64,000 nt of DNA, taken from NCBI RefSeq assembly GCF_901709675.1, contig NC_051098.1, forward strand, positions 2,160,500-2,224,499, in the 5' to 3' direction. This DNA comes from Syngnathus acus (lineage: Eukaryota > Chordata > Actinopteri > Syngnathiformes > Syngnathidae). Both the position numbers and the translations under genes were made by a program. The number at the start of each line of letters is the position of its first letter. The first letter of the stretch is position 1. This document shows, one piece after another, positions 10,305 through 20,906 of the stretch. A model generated the notes under the pieces. It saw only the letters and a list, made by a program, of their open reading frames with translations. It was not told the DNA's origin and did no database searches.

Positions 10305-10420
10305 ATGATTGGTCAAAATAAAGGTTTGGCTGGGTGTACAAGTTGCCACATCGCCCAATGAGCTTGAAGTATTGCATGCAATTATCCCTCCATTTCTGAG
10401 CCAATCACAGTGGACCGGTC

Positions 10421-10471
10421 CCAGATTGATACTGTGAAGAACTCCGTCGAGTGATTCACGTATCAATCTGG
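10421..10471. other. Hairpin-forming inverted repeat
   Basis: CCAGATTGATAC at 10421-10432 is the exact reverse complement of GTATCAATCTGG at 10460-10471, extended inside by GTGAA/TTCAC with a one-base bulge, leaving a 16-base loop. It lies in otherwise featureless DNA between two LTRs. Confidence 0.6.
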
Positions 10472-10559
10472 CTCAATTTCTGTTTTTCAAGCAAAAGATA
10501 TTTCTGTCACGGACGAGGCAGGGCAAACGTGCGACACGAACTCTTTATTTTGGGTAAAG

Positions 10560-11570
10560 CAGGGGTGTCCAAACTTTTTGCAAGGAGGGCCAGATTTGAT
10601 AAAGTGAAGGGGCCCGGGGGTCAATAGTTTTTTCGGACATTTTTTAACTTCAAAAATTTCATGCAAATACACACTGTTATAATGCAATTTTCATTGTCAC
10701 AATTATCTTTATTTTTATTTTTCAAATGACAAAATAACCAAATATAAGCCACTCAGGCAGATGTGAACCACTCTAAAAACACTCTGCCTTTCATTCATAT
10801 CTGAAGAGTCAGATAACAAACAAACTGTATGATATACCTTAAATTTACATGTGTTTAAAATTATTTTTGCCTCATGAACATTCTAAACAGGAGTTATAAG
10901 TAATGCAAAGTTGTCTGTTATTATTAAAACTTAAAACAAGTGAATTTTGCTCTTGTCATTTACAATATCATTCAGAAAGTAATAGTTTGTGTCACGTCTA
11001 CAGGTTCATAACATCAACAGTATTAACATGGCCACTTCGCAGCTTGCTTTAGTAATATTTACTTTTGACTCACAGCCCCGCATGAAGAATCGCTGTTGTG
11101 ATGCCAGTTCAGCTTGGAGCTGCTTCACTATATCAGCACGGTCACTCCCTGTTAGCTTGTCGTATGTGTTAGCATGTTTAGTCTGGTGGTGTCTCTTTAG
11201 GTTGAAATCCTTAAACAAGGCAACCGTCTCTTTACAAATTAGACAAACACAATTGCCTTGATTTTCAGTGAAGAAGTATTGTAATTCCCATCTCTTTTGA
11301 AAGCAACGGCCCTCAATGTCAACTTTCCTCGTTTCTTTGCAGTCGGCATGGCAGAAATTAGCGGAAAGGTGTTCGCTGCACGGATGCAGACTGATATTAT
11401 CAAAGTGGTGCTGCCACCTTTTGGTAAAAGGAGGAATTATAGTTTCAAGTTTCATGATTTTTTTATTCAGTTTAACAGTGCAGGCGGGCCATAAATAATA
11501 CATTATAAGACCGAGGCTGTGGGCCGTATGAAATCTGACCGGGGCCGGAATTGGCCCGCAGGCCGGACTT
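10560..11570 (-). mobile_element. hAT element with 8-bp target duplication
   Basis: Starts CAGGGGTGTCCAAACTTTTT, a hAT-type end, and ends in the degraded inverted copy ...GGCCGGACTT. Flanks are GGGTAAAG (10552-10559) and TGGTAAAG (11571-11578), an 8-base duplication with one mismatch. It carries a BED zinc-finger ORF on the minus strand, so the transposase ran right to left. At 1 kb it has lost the catalytic core. Confidence 0.78.
11006..11503 (-). pseudogene. hAT transposase N-terminal BED-type zinc finger fragment
   Basis: An open stretch of 165 codons. The middle (RCFQKRWELQYFFTE, then CVCLICKETVALF, then NLKRHHQTKHANTYD) is a BED-like zinc finger with Cys-x2-Cys and His-x4-His spacing, as in GTF2IRD2/ZBED-type hAT proteins. 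The DDE catalytic and dimerisation domains are missing, so only the DNA-binding part survives. The first ~45 and last ~15 residues do not look like part of the domain. Confidence 0.75.
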
Positions 11571-12003
11571 TGGTAAAGGGAAAAGGGGGAAACTTTAACT
11601 CCAGCAGGTGCACGAGGCCAGCTGACGACCCAGTCCGCAAGCGAGTGTCGTGTGTCGTCAAGGCAGACAAGGGCAAGGAAAGTTCGTAGTCGGGGACAAG
11701 CATGTGGTCAAACCTAGTAAAGCACAAAGCAGAGCAGACACTTTGCTACACAGTGAATCAGGCAATCAAGGAACAGAGCAGGAACAGAGCAGGAACAGAT
11801 GGCAGGCGTACATGTGTCAAAGCAGACGAACCGGCCTGGAGTGACGGGAGTGCAGGGTTTAACAAGCCGGGAGCAGGTGTATAAACAACAGGTGCGGGCA
11901 ATCCGTGCTGATCACTGCATAACAGGACGGGAGAGGCAGGAACAGAGAACCCGAACCGTCCAAGGTGCGGATGGCGTGGGCACTAAGATCTGTAAATAAA
12001 ATG

Positions 12004-12100
12004 AACATCAGAATCAGCTTTATTGACCATGTTTGTGCATGCCAAACAGGGAATTTGACTCCGGTTGATCTCAGCCTCTGTACGACATTTAAGAAACTGA
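12004..12100 (-). repeat. LINE 3' end fragment
   Basis: ATCAGAATCAGCTTTATTG followed by AAACAGGGAATTTGACTCCG is the reverse of a common teleost LINE 3' end (AATAAAGCTGATTCTGAT). A related piece is at 26459-26545. Confidence 0.55.
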
Positions 12101-12182
12101 CATTTGTATTTCCTTTCACTCTTGAGATCCTTGGTTTTGTTAATTCCTCTCCACATTTTTTGTTTCTTTCACTCTTGAAAGC

Positions 12183-12271
12183 TGCTGCGTGGCGAGCGTT
12201 AGCTGCGTGGCGAGCGTTAGCTGTATGGCGAGCATTAGCTGCGTGGCGAGCGTTAGCTGTGTGGCGAGCTA
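12183..12271. repeat. 18-bp minisatellite, about five units
   Basis: Units of GCGTGGCGAGCGTTAGCT repeated head to tail with a few substitutions. Confidence 0.9.
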
Positions 12272-12360
12272 AAACATTGAGTAGTTTGAACAGACTGTGA
12301 CCTGGGTGAGAAGGGTCTGCAGAGATGTTACTTGCACATTTCCTGGCCCTGGACAGGTAC

Positions 12361-12660
12361 AAGTCTTGACCTTCTGACCACGTGGTGCAAGGACAACAAC
12401 CTCCTGCTTAACGTCAACAAGACCAAGGAGATTGTTGTTGACTTCCGGAAGGGTCACACCCGACACCTGCCGCTGACCATCGACGGTGCTGTGGTGGAGA
12501 GAGTGAGCAGCACCAGGTTCCTGGGGGTGCACATCAGTGAGGACCTCTCCTGGTCCACCAACACCGCATCACTGGCGAAGAAGGCCCAGCGCCGCCTGTA
12601 CTTCCTGCGGAAACTCAGGCGAGCGTGTGCTCCTCCGGCCGTCATGACTACATTTTACCG
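12361..12660 (+). pseudogene. Rex1-like LINE RT thumb fragment (sense)
   Basis: Plus-strand reading gives [19 protein letters not shown], then [38 protein letters not shown] and [10 protein letters not shown], the part of a Rex1-like RT just after the FADD block. It ends abruptly at 12660, where an antisense piece of an earlier RT part begins. Closely similar to the corresponding part of 16056-18196 and 43465-44594. Confidence 0.85.
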
Positions 12661-12945
12661 TGTAGTGCAGTCCCATGTTGACCGCATCATCCACCGACCT
12701 GTTTGCCCGGTAGGCAAACTGCAGGGGGTCGAACAGGGGGGCCGTGATGTCCTTCAGCTGGCTCAACACTAGCCTCTCAAAGGATTTCATGACCAAAGAT
12801 GTCAGGGCGACAGGTCTGTCATCATTCCATCCTGTGATCGTGGGCTTCTTGGCTACCGGTACGATGGTGGAGCTTTTGAAGCATGAGGGCACCTCGCACA
12901 GCTCCAGGGAACGGTTGAAGGTCCGTGCAATCGTTTACACAAGTT
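12661..12945 (-). pseudogene. Rex1-like LINE RT palm fragment (antisense partner)
   Basis: Minus strand: [17 protein letters not shown], then [15 protein letters not shown], then [17 protein letters not shown], the RT blocks upstream of the FADD motif. Joined tail to tail with 12361-12660, so two parts of the same kind of RT lie in opposite orientation with the FADD block missing between them. Confidence 0.85.
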
Positions 12946-13396
12946 CGAACAGAAAATACATTAGTTGACAAGGCTTACGGCCAAATCTTGTCCAAGGCAA
13001 GATAGTTTGAAGAACAACATCAGCTTCGTAAATCCACGGTATAACTGATCCCGTTACCGGGCCTCGTACGCTGAGTGAGCAAACACTTGTACTATGCGAC
13101 CACAGGTGGGCGCTCTAGGCTAGTAAATAGAACATTTCAATTGACATTTCCATAGACATTTCAATACAAAACATACAGAGGGCAGAACAGACAGCATTTC
13201 TGTTATCCCTGCCGACACACGTTTGTTTGAGTTCAAATTACCTGAGAAAAGATTATGCATTTTTTTTGTACAATGGCGTGTCAAGAATGTGTATTTGACT
13301 ACTTGCTGTTTATATAGGTTTATTGCACAATGCACACAAATATAAACAAGAATAAATTATGGAAATAAATAAGAAGATACTGAAACAAACACTTAA
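12946..13396. other. No recognisable gene
   Basis: 450 bases without a repeat or ORF I can name; AT-rich toward the minisatellite. Confidence 0.45.
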
Positions 13397-13652
13397 ATGA
13401 AATTTTTGTGCAAAATAATACTACACTAAGAGCTAGAAAATTAGAAAAAAGTGACCAAAAAATCCAGTAACCAAACAAGCAAACACACCAAAATTGTGTA
13501 AAAATAATACTTCACTAAGACGTAGAAAATTTTAAAAAAGCGACCAAAAAATCCAGTAACCAAACAAGCTAACACACCAAAATTGTGAAAAATAATACTT
13601 CACTATGAGGTAGAACATTTTAAAAAAGTGACCAAAAAATCCAGCAACAAAA

Positions 13653-14587
13653 TACCGTTTTTTTTCCATGTATAATGCGCAAAATGTAACTAATTTATTG
13701 TCCTAAAATCTGGGGTGCGCATTATACATGGGTACAATTTTTAAAAAAAAAATCTTTTCTTTTTTTTTAAATTATTTTTTTTTTGTGAAGAAAATCATGG
13801 TACAACAATTTTTGAAGAAAATCTTGTCACGGATGGTTCTTTACAACGTCACTTTCCTCTTTTCATTTTAACCTAACTGATCGCGGTGGTGCCTTTCTTC
13901 GGAGAAATCTACGCCAACAAAAAAAAAAAAACATCCAGCCTAGTTAAGAAATCACCAGAAAGATCACCATGACAATTGTGAATAATAAATAAATAATTAT
14001 TATATATATTATATATATTATTATTATAATAATATATAATTGTGATAAATAACTGGAACATCACTCAAATATTGGTGATCCCGTTGAGAGTCTCACATAT
14101 TTCTTCGCTATCGAGTTTGCTACTGCATGCGCAGTGATACTGACCGGCAGAATAACATCCGGTTGTTCCCAAAGATGATCTTTTTTCTGAAATAATTTTA
14201 TGTTTAAGGACTTAAGTAACCCGGCCGGGTCATACCAAAGACTATAAAAATGGGACCCATTGCCTCCCTGCTTGGCACTCAGCATTAAGGGTTGGAATTG
14301 GGGGGTTAGATCACCAAATGATTCCCGAGCGCGGCGCCGCTGCTGCTCACTGCTCCCCTCTCCCCCAGGGGATGGATCAAAATCACACGGGGATGGGTCA
14401 AATGCAGAGGACAAATTTCACCACACCCAGACGCGTGTGTGACGACTTTAAAAAAAAAAAGAAAAAAAAAAAAGTCCAAATTTGGGTGCGTATTATACAT
14501 GGGTACAGGCTTTTTTCCAGCATCGACATGCCATTTTTAGGGTGCGTATTATACATGGGGGCGCATTATACATGGAAAAAAACGGTA
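13653..14587. mobile_element. Family E TIR element, copy 1
   Basis: Begins TACCGTTTTTTTTCCATG and ends CATGGAAAAAAACGGTA, with inner TIR copies of GTGCGCATTATACATGG. The terminal TA on each side is consistent with a TA duplication, and the surrounding minisatellite resumes after it. No transposase is visible, so it is non-autonomous. Contains an (AT)n stretch (about 13995-14045), a segment starting ATTTCTTCGCTATCGAG shared with copy 2, and a SINE. Copies 2 and 3 are at 27247-28894 and 46377-47359. Confidence 0.8.
14218..14474 (+). mobile_element. SINE-like element with A-rich tail
   Basis: GGGTCATACCAAAGACTATA...CCCATTGCCTCCCTGCTTGG ... GGATGGGTCAAATGCAGAGG, ending GTGTGTGTGACGAC plus poly(A). 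This is a widespread teleost repeat I recognise by pattern; the class (SINE) is probable. An internally deleted version sits in family E copy 3 at 47140-47230. Confidence 0.55.
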
Positions 14588-14639
14588 TGCAAACACACCA
14601 AAATTGTGCAAAATAATACTTCAAGAGGTAGAATATTAT

Positions 14640-15090
14640 TACCGTACTGGCCCGAATATAAGACGACCCTGATTATAAGACGACCCCCTCTTTTTCAAAA
14701 CTCAAGTTTGTAAAAAGACTTTTTGAACACCAAATTTAATTTTTATACAGAAAATGATTACATCTGAAACAAATGATTATAACAATATATTCGAGAGAGA
14801 AAGCATGTTATTTTGCCTCATTCAAATCATGCAAAAACTGTCTATCACATTTTAATATTTGAACATTTAATATGTAAACTAAAGTGCAATCACATTTGTA
14901 AATGAATGGCTTCTGGTTTTTGAAATGCAAATAAATACTGTGATAAAACAACAAAATTGCAATATCTGCATTAACCATCAAAGTGAAGTCTAACTAACTG
15001 TAGTCTTGAAACAAATCTGAATAAGGAAAAACATTGCAATAAAATAATGCAAACAGCTACCGCTGTTGTTGGGGAGCCTGACCCATAACT
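14640..15090 (+). mobile_element. Left end of another TIR family
   Basis: TACCGTACTGGCCCGAATAT, then AAGACGACCCTGATTATAAGACGACCC. This is a known style of short inverted-repeat DNA-transposon end with direct sub-repeats. I could not find its right end in the window; the right boundary given is arbitrary. Confidence 0.45.
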
Positions 15091-15271
15091 AGGATGGTTA
15101 TGCTCTTTTCGCCCCCGGGTGTCTGTCAGAACACAGGAGGGAAGACATGGTTCAGTTTTGATTGCTTTACTGAATTATTGTCAAATAAAGTAACAGGCAC
15201 TGTGGCTCATAGGGGCATACAGGCAAACTGGCAAAAAGGTATAGGCACACGTTTGGTCATAAGGATGTGAG

Positions 15272-15428
15272 CGCAGGTGTGTGTAGTGTACATGGGTGAG
15301 TCTTTGGGAGTGTGAATGTGGTTCTTGTGTGTGTGATTATTGTATGAAGCGTGTGAAGCGTGTGAAGGGTGTGTGGGGTATGTGGGGTGTGTGGGGTGTG
15401 TGTGTGTGCGTGTGTGTGCGTGTGTGGG
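15272..15428. repeat. GT-rich microsatellite
   Basis: Imperfect (GT)n with GTGTGAAGC units and a terminal G run. Confidence 0.85.
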
Positions 15429-15639
15429 GGGGTTTCTGCAACAGACAGAAATACAGCACGTAAGTCAACGCCGTGCCGCTGCGTAACGGCTACTCGTACG
15501 ATGCTACGCAAACCTAGGAAGCGCGCCGAAGCTATCAATCAAACGGCGCACACACGAAACAAACCAGCCGGCAGTCTTTTTATGCGCTTGCACATTAGCC
15601 GTTAGCTTGGAGAAAACGAGCACGAAAGAAGTGGTGTTT

Positions 15640-16055
15640 CAGTGAGTGGTTCTGTCTTTCCTAGGCAAATCGTAAATCTGCATTCGTTGACTTTTAACTG
15701 GCTTACATAGTTCACGTTCACTCACTGAATTGTTCGCGACAGGAGACACAACACGTACACTGAGGCTCCGTTGATGCACGGGAAAGCAGTTCAATGACTC
15801 GTTCGCAAACGGGAAAGTCAGCATGTTCAGTCGTTCACTCACTGATCCGTTCTCGCGATGAACGAGAAAGACAAATCACTCACTCACTTACTCATTTACT
15901 CACTGATCCGTTGAATTGATGAACGGGAAATGCAGTTCACTCACTGACTCGTTTGTGAATGGGAAGTTACGTCATTTTTCTTCTTCGTTTTGTTTTACGG
16001 CGGGGTGGCACCAGCTTCAATGCGCATTACCGACACCTACTGTGTTGGATAAGTT
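15640..16055. repeat. Non-autonomous repeat with CACTGATCCGTT sub-repeats, left part
   Basis: Degenerate recurring blocks such as TTCACTCACTGATCCGTT and TGACTCGTTCGCAAACGG. The same vocabulary resumes at 18197-18303 after a LINE insertion, ending TCGTTCACAAACGACCC. This resembles hAT-like non-autonomous repeats of fish, but no clear inverted end was found on the left. Confidence 0.45.
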
Positions 16056-18196
16056 ACGTTATTCAAAGTCAAAGTCAAAGTCAGCTTTATTGTCAATCCC
16101 TTCATATGTCAAGACACACAAAGAAACCGAAATTCCGTTTCCTCCATCCCACGGTGACGAGACATACAAGTAGACGACACAAATAAAAACAAGAAGGCAC
16201 AAACAATAAATAATAAATACAAAATAATAAATAAATAAAATGAGCGATGAATAAATAATAAACCAATAACCCAATAAATAAGAGGAGCAAAACCGAGCCA
16301 GTGTGCATACAGCAGACAGTAAAGAACAGGACGCTACGCTGAAAGGGGGAGCGAGTTCAGGATCCTAACAGCCTGGAGTACGAAGCTGTTGGAGAGTCTG
16401 ATGGTGCGGGAGCGCAGGCTCCTGTACCGCCTCCCAGAGGGCAGAAGATCAAACAAAGAGTGAGCGGGGTGACTCACATCACTCACAATCTTGGTCGCCT
16501 TGCGGGTGAGATGGGAGGTGTAAATGTCCTTCAAGGAGGGGAGAGAAGCACCAATAGTCTTACTAGCCGTTTTCACTATGCGCTGCAGGGCCTTCAAGTC
16601 GTAGTCAGTGCAGCTGCCACCCCAAACAGCAATACAGCTGGAGAGGACGCTCTCAATGGTGCCGCGGTAAAATGTAGTCATGACGGCCGGAGGAGCTCCC
16701 GCTCGCCTGAGTTTCCGAAGGAAGTACAGGCGGCGCTGGGCCTTCTTCGCCAGCGATGCGGTGTTGGTGGACCAGGAGAGATCCTCACTGATGTGCACCC
16801 CCAGGAACCTGGCGCTGCTCACTCTCTCCACCACAGCACCGTCGATGTTGGGCGTGACCCTTCCGGAAGTCAACAACAATCTCCTTGGTCTTGTCGACGT
16901 TCAGCAGGAGGTTGTTGTCCCTGCACCACGCGGTCAGAAGGTCAACCACCAGCCTGTATTGAGTCTCGTCTCCCTTGGTGATGAGACCCACCAGAGTCGT
17001 GTCGTCAGCAAACTTCACTATGCGGTTGCCGCTGCAGGTGGCAGTGCAGTCATGCGTCAGGAGGGTGAAGAGCAGCGGACTGAGCACGCAGCCTTGGGGG
17101 GCCCCTGTGCTCAGCGTGATGCTGGCGGAGATTTTGTCGCCAACACGTACCACCTGTGGCCTCTGACAGAGGAAGTCCAGTAGCCAGTTGCAGAGGCAGG
17201 TACTGAGGCCCAGCTTGTCAAGTTTGCTGATGAGACGTTGTGGCACAATGGTGTTGAAGGCAGAACTGAAGTCCACAAACAGCAACCTCACATACGAGTC
17301 CCTCCCCTCCAGGTGGGTGAGGGCCGAGTGGAGGGCAGAGCAGATGGCATCCTCAGAGGACCGTTTGGCTCGGTACGCAAACTGGAAGGGGTCAATGGTG
17401 GGGGGGGAGAACTGATCGGATGTGCTCTATGACAAGCCGCTCAAAGCACTTCATGATGATGGGCATAAGTGCCACGGGGCGGTAGTCATTGAAGCAGGAC
17501 GGAGCAGGTTTCTTCGGCACAGGTACGATGGTGGCAGCTTTGAAACACGACGGGACGATGGCCTGCTGCAGGGAAGTGTTAAAGATGTCCGTGAAGACAC
17601 CCGTCAGCTCACCAGCGCAGTCCTTCAGCGCTCGACCCGGGATGTTGTCCGGGCCCGCCGCCTTACGGATGTCGATAGCGGCAAGCGCCCTCCTCACGCT
17701 GTCGGCGGAGAGGCACAGGGGCAGCTCGTGGGAAGGGGGAGTGGCCTTCAGCGGGCAAGTGCTGTTCTGAGCGTCGAAGCGAGCAAAGAAGCGGTTGAGG
17801 TCATTGAGCAGACGGACGTCGCCTTCACAGCTCTGCGGCGCGGGCTTGTAGTCCGTGATGTCTGAATGCCCTGCCAAAGGCTCCGTGCGTCCCTGCTGTC
17901 CTTGAAGTGGGCGGTAATTTTGCACGAGAACGCCCTCTTCGCTTCTTTGATGCCCCGGGACAGGTCGGCCCTCGCAGTCCTCAAGCCAGCCTCATCCCCC
18001 GCTCTAAAGGCTTTGTCCCTGGCCCTCAGCAGCCCGAAGACAGCCCCTGTCAGCCATGGCTTCCGGTTAGCCCGAGTGACGACGGATATTGAGTGTGTCA
18101 CATCATCAATGCACTTCCTGATGTAGGAGGAAACAGAGTCAGTATACTCCTCAATGTCCGCCCGACCGTCGCAAGTCGTGTTGGTTGAAGTCATAT
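16056..18196 (-). pseudogene. Rex1-like LINE, 5'-truncated, RT frameshifted
   Basis: A 2.1-kb minus-strand LINE. The 3' tail is at the left: TCAAAGTCAAAGTCAAAGTC followed by AGCTTTATTGTC (minus strand: GACAATAAAGCT, then GACTTT repeats). Coding pieces in order on the minus strand: 18194-17748 (pre-[33 protein letters not shown]), 17925-17392 (RKAAGPDNIPGRALKDCAG, NDYRPVALMPIIMKCFERL), 17291-16785 ([38 protein letters not shown]) and 16879-16334 ([12 protein letters not shown] through VSHPAHSLFDLLPSG to the end). The shifts between these pieces break the ORF. The endonuclease is missing because of 5' truncation. It interrupts the repeat at 15640-16055/18197-18303. Confidence 0.85.
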
Positions 18197-18303
18197 GAAC
18201 TGAATAAAGAACGAATTACTTCAGGAAGTGATCCGTTCACTCACGTTCACTGAAAAGATCCGTTCATTTTGAACGAATCGTTCACAAACGACCCAACACT
18301 AGT
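18197..18303. repeat. Right part of the CACTGATCCGTT repeat
   Basis: GATCCGTTCACTCACGTTCA ... GAACGAATCGTTCACAAACG, ending CCCAACACTAG. Continuation of 15640-16055. Confidence 0.45.
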
Positions 18304-18965
18304 TTGCTTCATGAATTGAACCAAATGCCTTATGGGGCTAAGCCTCTCGAGTAGGAGCTCCCTTGTGTTTTGTACGTTTTTGTATTTAATTACGTTTTAA
18401 ATACTGTTGTGACATGAGGAAATGTTGAAGGCACGAGAGTGCACTTTCTGTTCTATGTAATTTCATCAAGTATAGTACAGTAGTTTAGTATATCAGTGCA
18501 ATACTACTATTACAATAAACTGTATTTTGACTTCATAGAAGTGATTGAAGAAATGTAGCATTGGTTTAGAAAAGGTATAGTGTTCTTTTAATTAAATTTG
18601 ATGAAACGTGTAAATATGTCTGCTGATTTGTTTAAAAATTAAAAAATGAGTTGAGCATCTTGGGTGGGGTTGGGGAGAAAGGCTAATTTCATGGCCTATG
18701 AGGAAAGGCGGCCCTGCCCACGACCACAACATCCACATACAGTCCTCAGTTCTGCCGGTCTTTGTAGCACCCATAGACCACTCTATAGCACTCCTAAACC
18801 TCTGATCCAAGAATGACTGGTTGATATCATCACATTTATTATGAGTGTAACAACAGAGTGTATTTAACTCTCTGAATCATTGTAGAAATCCATTCATTGG
18901 ACACTATTTTTGTGTCACTATTTATCATCTGCATTACATTTTTAAACTCACCCTGTCTGCAGTCC
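18304..18965. other. No recognisable gene
   Basis: About 660 bases of AT-rich DNA. No repeat ends or coding similarity seen. Confidence 0.45.
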
Positions 18966-19532
18966 AGCTATAGCAGTGGTTCTCAACCTTTTTCCTTGTT
19001 CGCACCCCATTCAATTCACCAACCAGTTCTCGCACCCCCTTCCAGAATTGATGAAAAGCAATATTGATATCATAATCATAATGTGTAAGTAACAAAACCA
19101 TCATGTATTTAATTCTTTATTTACATAACTGACAACAAAATACTGCATTGCAGGATTGCAAAAATCAAGATTACCGGACTATAAATCGCGGTTTGTTTTT
19201 CATAGTTTGGGTGGGGGGTGACTTATACTGAGGAGTGACTTATATGTGAATTCTTTCATAAATTTTCAAAAAAAAAAAAAAGTGAAACTGCGATAAACGA
19301 ACCGCGATGAAGCAAAGGATTACTGTAATTTGAATTTCAAGTGACGTCAGCAGCGCGGCGCGGCGGTTGTTTACATAAAGGACAAAGATTCGATCACGGG
19401 ATGACGAAGATGACGAAGGGCCCCACGTACTACCGGCATCATTAGCGGCTTTGTTTGTAAGTGACACGGAGGACGAAGAGTTTGAAGGATTTAATGATTT
19501 GGAGTGACACAGAAGGTTTGGAAAACTATTAT

Positions 19533-19902
19533 TGTCACGGATCGGATGGAGCAGGGCGACCAAATGCAGCTTGGACCAGGGTTTATTCAGCAAAACAAAC
19601 TAATAGACTCGGCAAACTGACATGACTTAACGAAATAACAAAAGGACTAACCGACAGGGACGCGAAACAAAGGACGTGAAGACATTAAGACAACAGGAAC
19701 CAAAAGACATCAAGACAACAACAACACACACAATGATCCGACGGGGCGTGAGGGGCAGACAGGACTTTTATACACGACAGGTAACAAGAGGCAGGTGAGA
19801 ATACTCAAACTAATCATGGACACACAGGAGGGGAGGGACGAGCACACAGACAGAAACCAAGACAGAGACACATAGTAACACGGCTGGGGACGAGACGTGA
19901 CA
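19533..19902 (-). mobile_element. Solo LTR 2, Ty3/gypsy-type, TSD ATTAT
   Basis: TGTCACGGATCGG ... GAGACGTGACA, flanked by perfect ATTAT duplications (19528-19532, 19903-19907). The empty site is visible in the homologous family A copy at 43026-43040 (AACTATTATGGCTTTT). Minus strand has TATAAAAG near 19773 and AATAAA near 19580. Confidence 0.92.
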
Positions 19903-19905
19903 ATT

Positions 19906-20141
19906 ATGGCTTTTACGCACGCCCGGTCCTACTCTACGGAGCTCTCTTTCACCTCCGTGGATGGAAGTCGGGGGCCGGTGCTCGGCCGGGTGGCTGTCCG
20001 GGGACGGTGGATGGGGCTCGGACATGGCTTTTACGCACGTCCGGTCCTATTCGATGGAGCTCTCTTCCACCTCCGTGACTGGAAGTGCCACCTCCGGGGA
20101 TGGAAGTCCACGCCGCCACACGCCTGGAAGTCGACGCCGGT
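19906..20141 (+). repeat. 118-bp tandem repeat (VNTR) in family A
   Basis: ATGGCTTTTACGCACG starts units at 19906 and 20024, 118 bases apart; the second unit is partial. Unit number differs between family A copies. Confidence 0.75.
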
Positions 20142-20906
20142 GCTTGGGGCCGTGTGGCGGTTAACTATTTATGTTATAGTTATTTGATACATTTTATTTC
20201 GTGTAGCAACCTTTTTGTATATGTTTTTATCATTACAGTTCAGTAGTTGTTGGCTCGTTGAACTCTTGTTCTGTTAAATAAAGAGCCGTTTACCAAACCC
20301 ACATCTTTCCTTGTACTTTGTTAATGCTACAATATAGTTCTATACTAGATCTGTGGAATAACGACAAGGCTGACGTCAGGGCGCACGCACGACGTTGTTG
20401 ACAAAGGAAGAGGAATTTGATCGATGGATTTAATGATTTGGAGTGACACAGATGGTTTGATAATATTATTGCTTCTATAATAGTTATTTGATATATAATT
20501 TATATATCGTTATATGGGCCTGTGGAATATTTTGAAGTGCAAGCGCCGTCAGCGGCGCACACCCATTGTTGACATAAAGGACGATCGATGGATTTAATGA
20601 ATTGGAGTGACACAGATGGTTTTATAAACGTGTTATTTATGTAATAGTTTTTTGAATAACGCTGAATGTTACGTCAGGCCCGTTCTCAGCTCTTCGTTCG
20701 TGTTTATGTCACGTTAGCATACCTATCGTTTAGCCTGTTGTTGCTCATTCATGTCTGTTCTTGGTGTTGGATTTTGTCGAATAAATTTCCCCCAAAATGC
20801 GACTGATACTCCGAGCGACTTATGGTTTTTTTCACGTTATTGTGCATTTTATGTCTAATGCGACCTATATTCCGGAGCGACTTTTAGTCCGAAAAATACA
20901 GTACTT

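Larger units (their letters stand above)
10505..11975 (-). mobile_element. LTR-like repeat of a second family, split by a hAT
   Basis: The left end TGTCACGGACGAGGCAGG (10505) has the layout of the 3' end of a minus-strand LTR, with AATAAAG (minus) at about 10542-10550. After the hAT at 10560-11570 the GC-rich body resumes, with a TTTATACA-like box (minus) near 11878. The right boundary near 11975 is a guess and I could not find a target duplication. It could be another GC-rich repeat. Confidence 0.4.
13397..14640. repeat. 89-bp AT-rich minisatellite, interrupted by a family E element
   Basis: Units begin near 13397, 13487 and 13576 (AACACACCAAAATTGTG recurs every 89 bases). The array is broken at 13652 by the element at 13653-14587 and resumes at 14588-14640 with AAACACACCAAAATTGTG. 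About four units in all. Confidence 0.85.
19172..20903 (+). mobile_element. Family A element, copy 1
   Basis: Left end TACCGGACTATAAATCGC (mutated), right end CGACTTTTAGTCCGAAAAAT then ACAGTA. The flanking hAT sequence would read GATACTTTC without it, so a TA was duplicated. Parts in order: inverted end; a pogo-like sequence ATAAACGAACCGCGATG (reverse of ...CATCGCGGTTCGTTTAT); a GC-rich block holding solo LTR 2; a 118-bp tandem repeat; AATAAAGAGCCGTTTACC; then three degenerate units of the type GATCGATGGATTTAATGA. No transposase ORF. It defines the family with copies at 33292, 38496, 42665, 51023 and 52642. Confidence 0.78.

Noticed and set aside
9942-10466. 174-codon minus-strand ORF
   Set aside because: It covers a solo LTR end to end; the translation is low complexity and specific to LTR sequence.
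12361-12945. Twin-priming (5' inversion) product
   Set aside because: The order of the inverted and sense halves is opposite to that expected and no 3' tail is present.
13397-13652. CRISPR-like array
   Set aside because: Head-to-tail 89-bp units without unique spacers, in animal DNA: a minisatellite.
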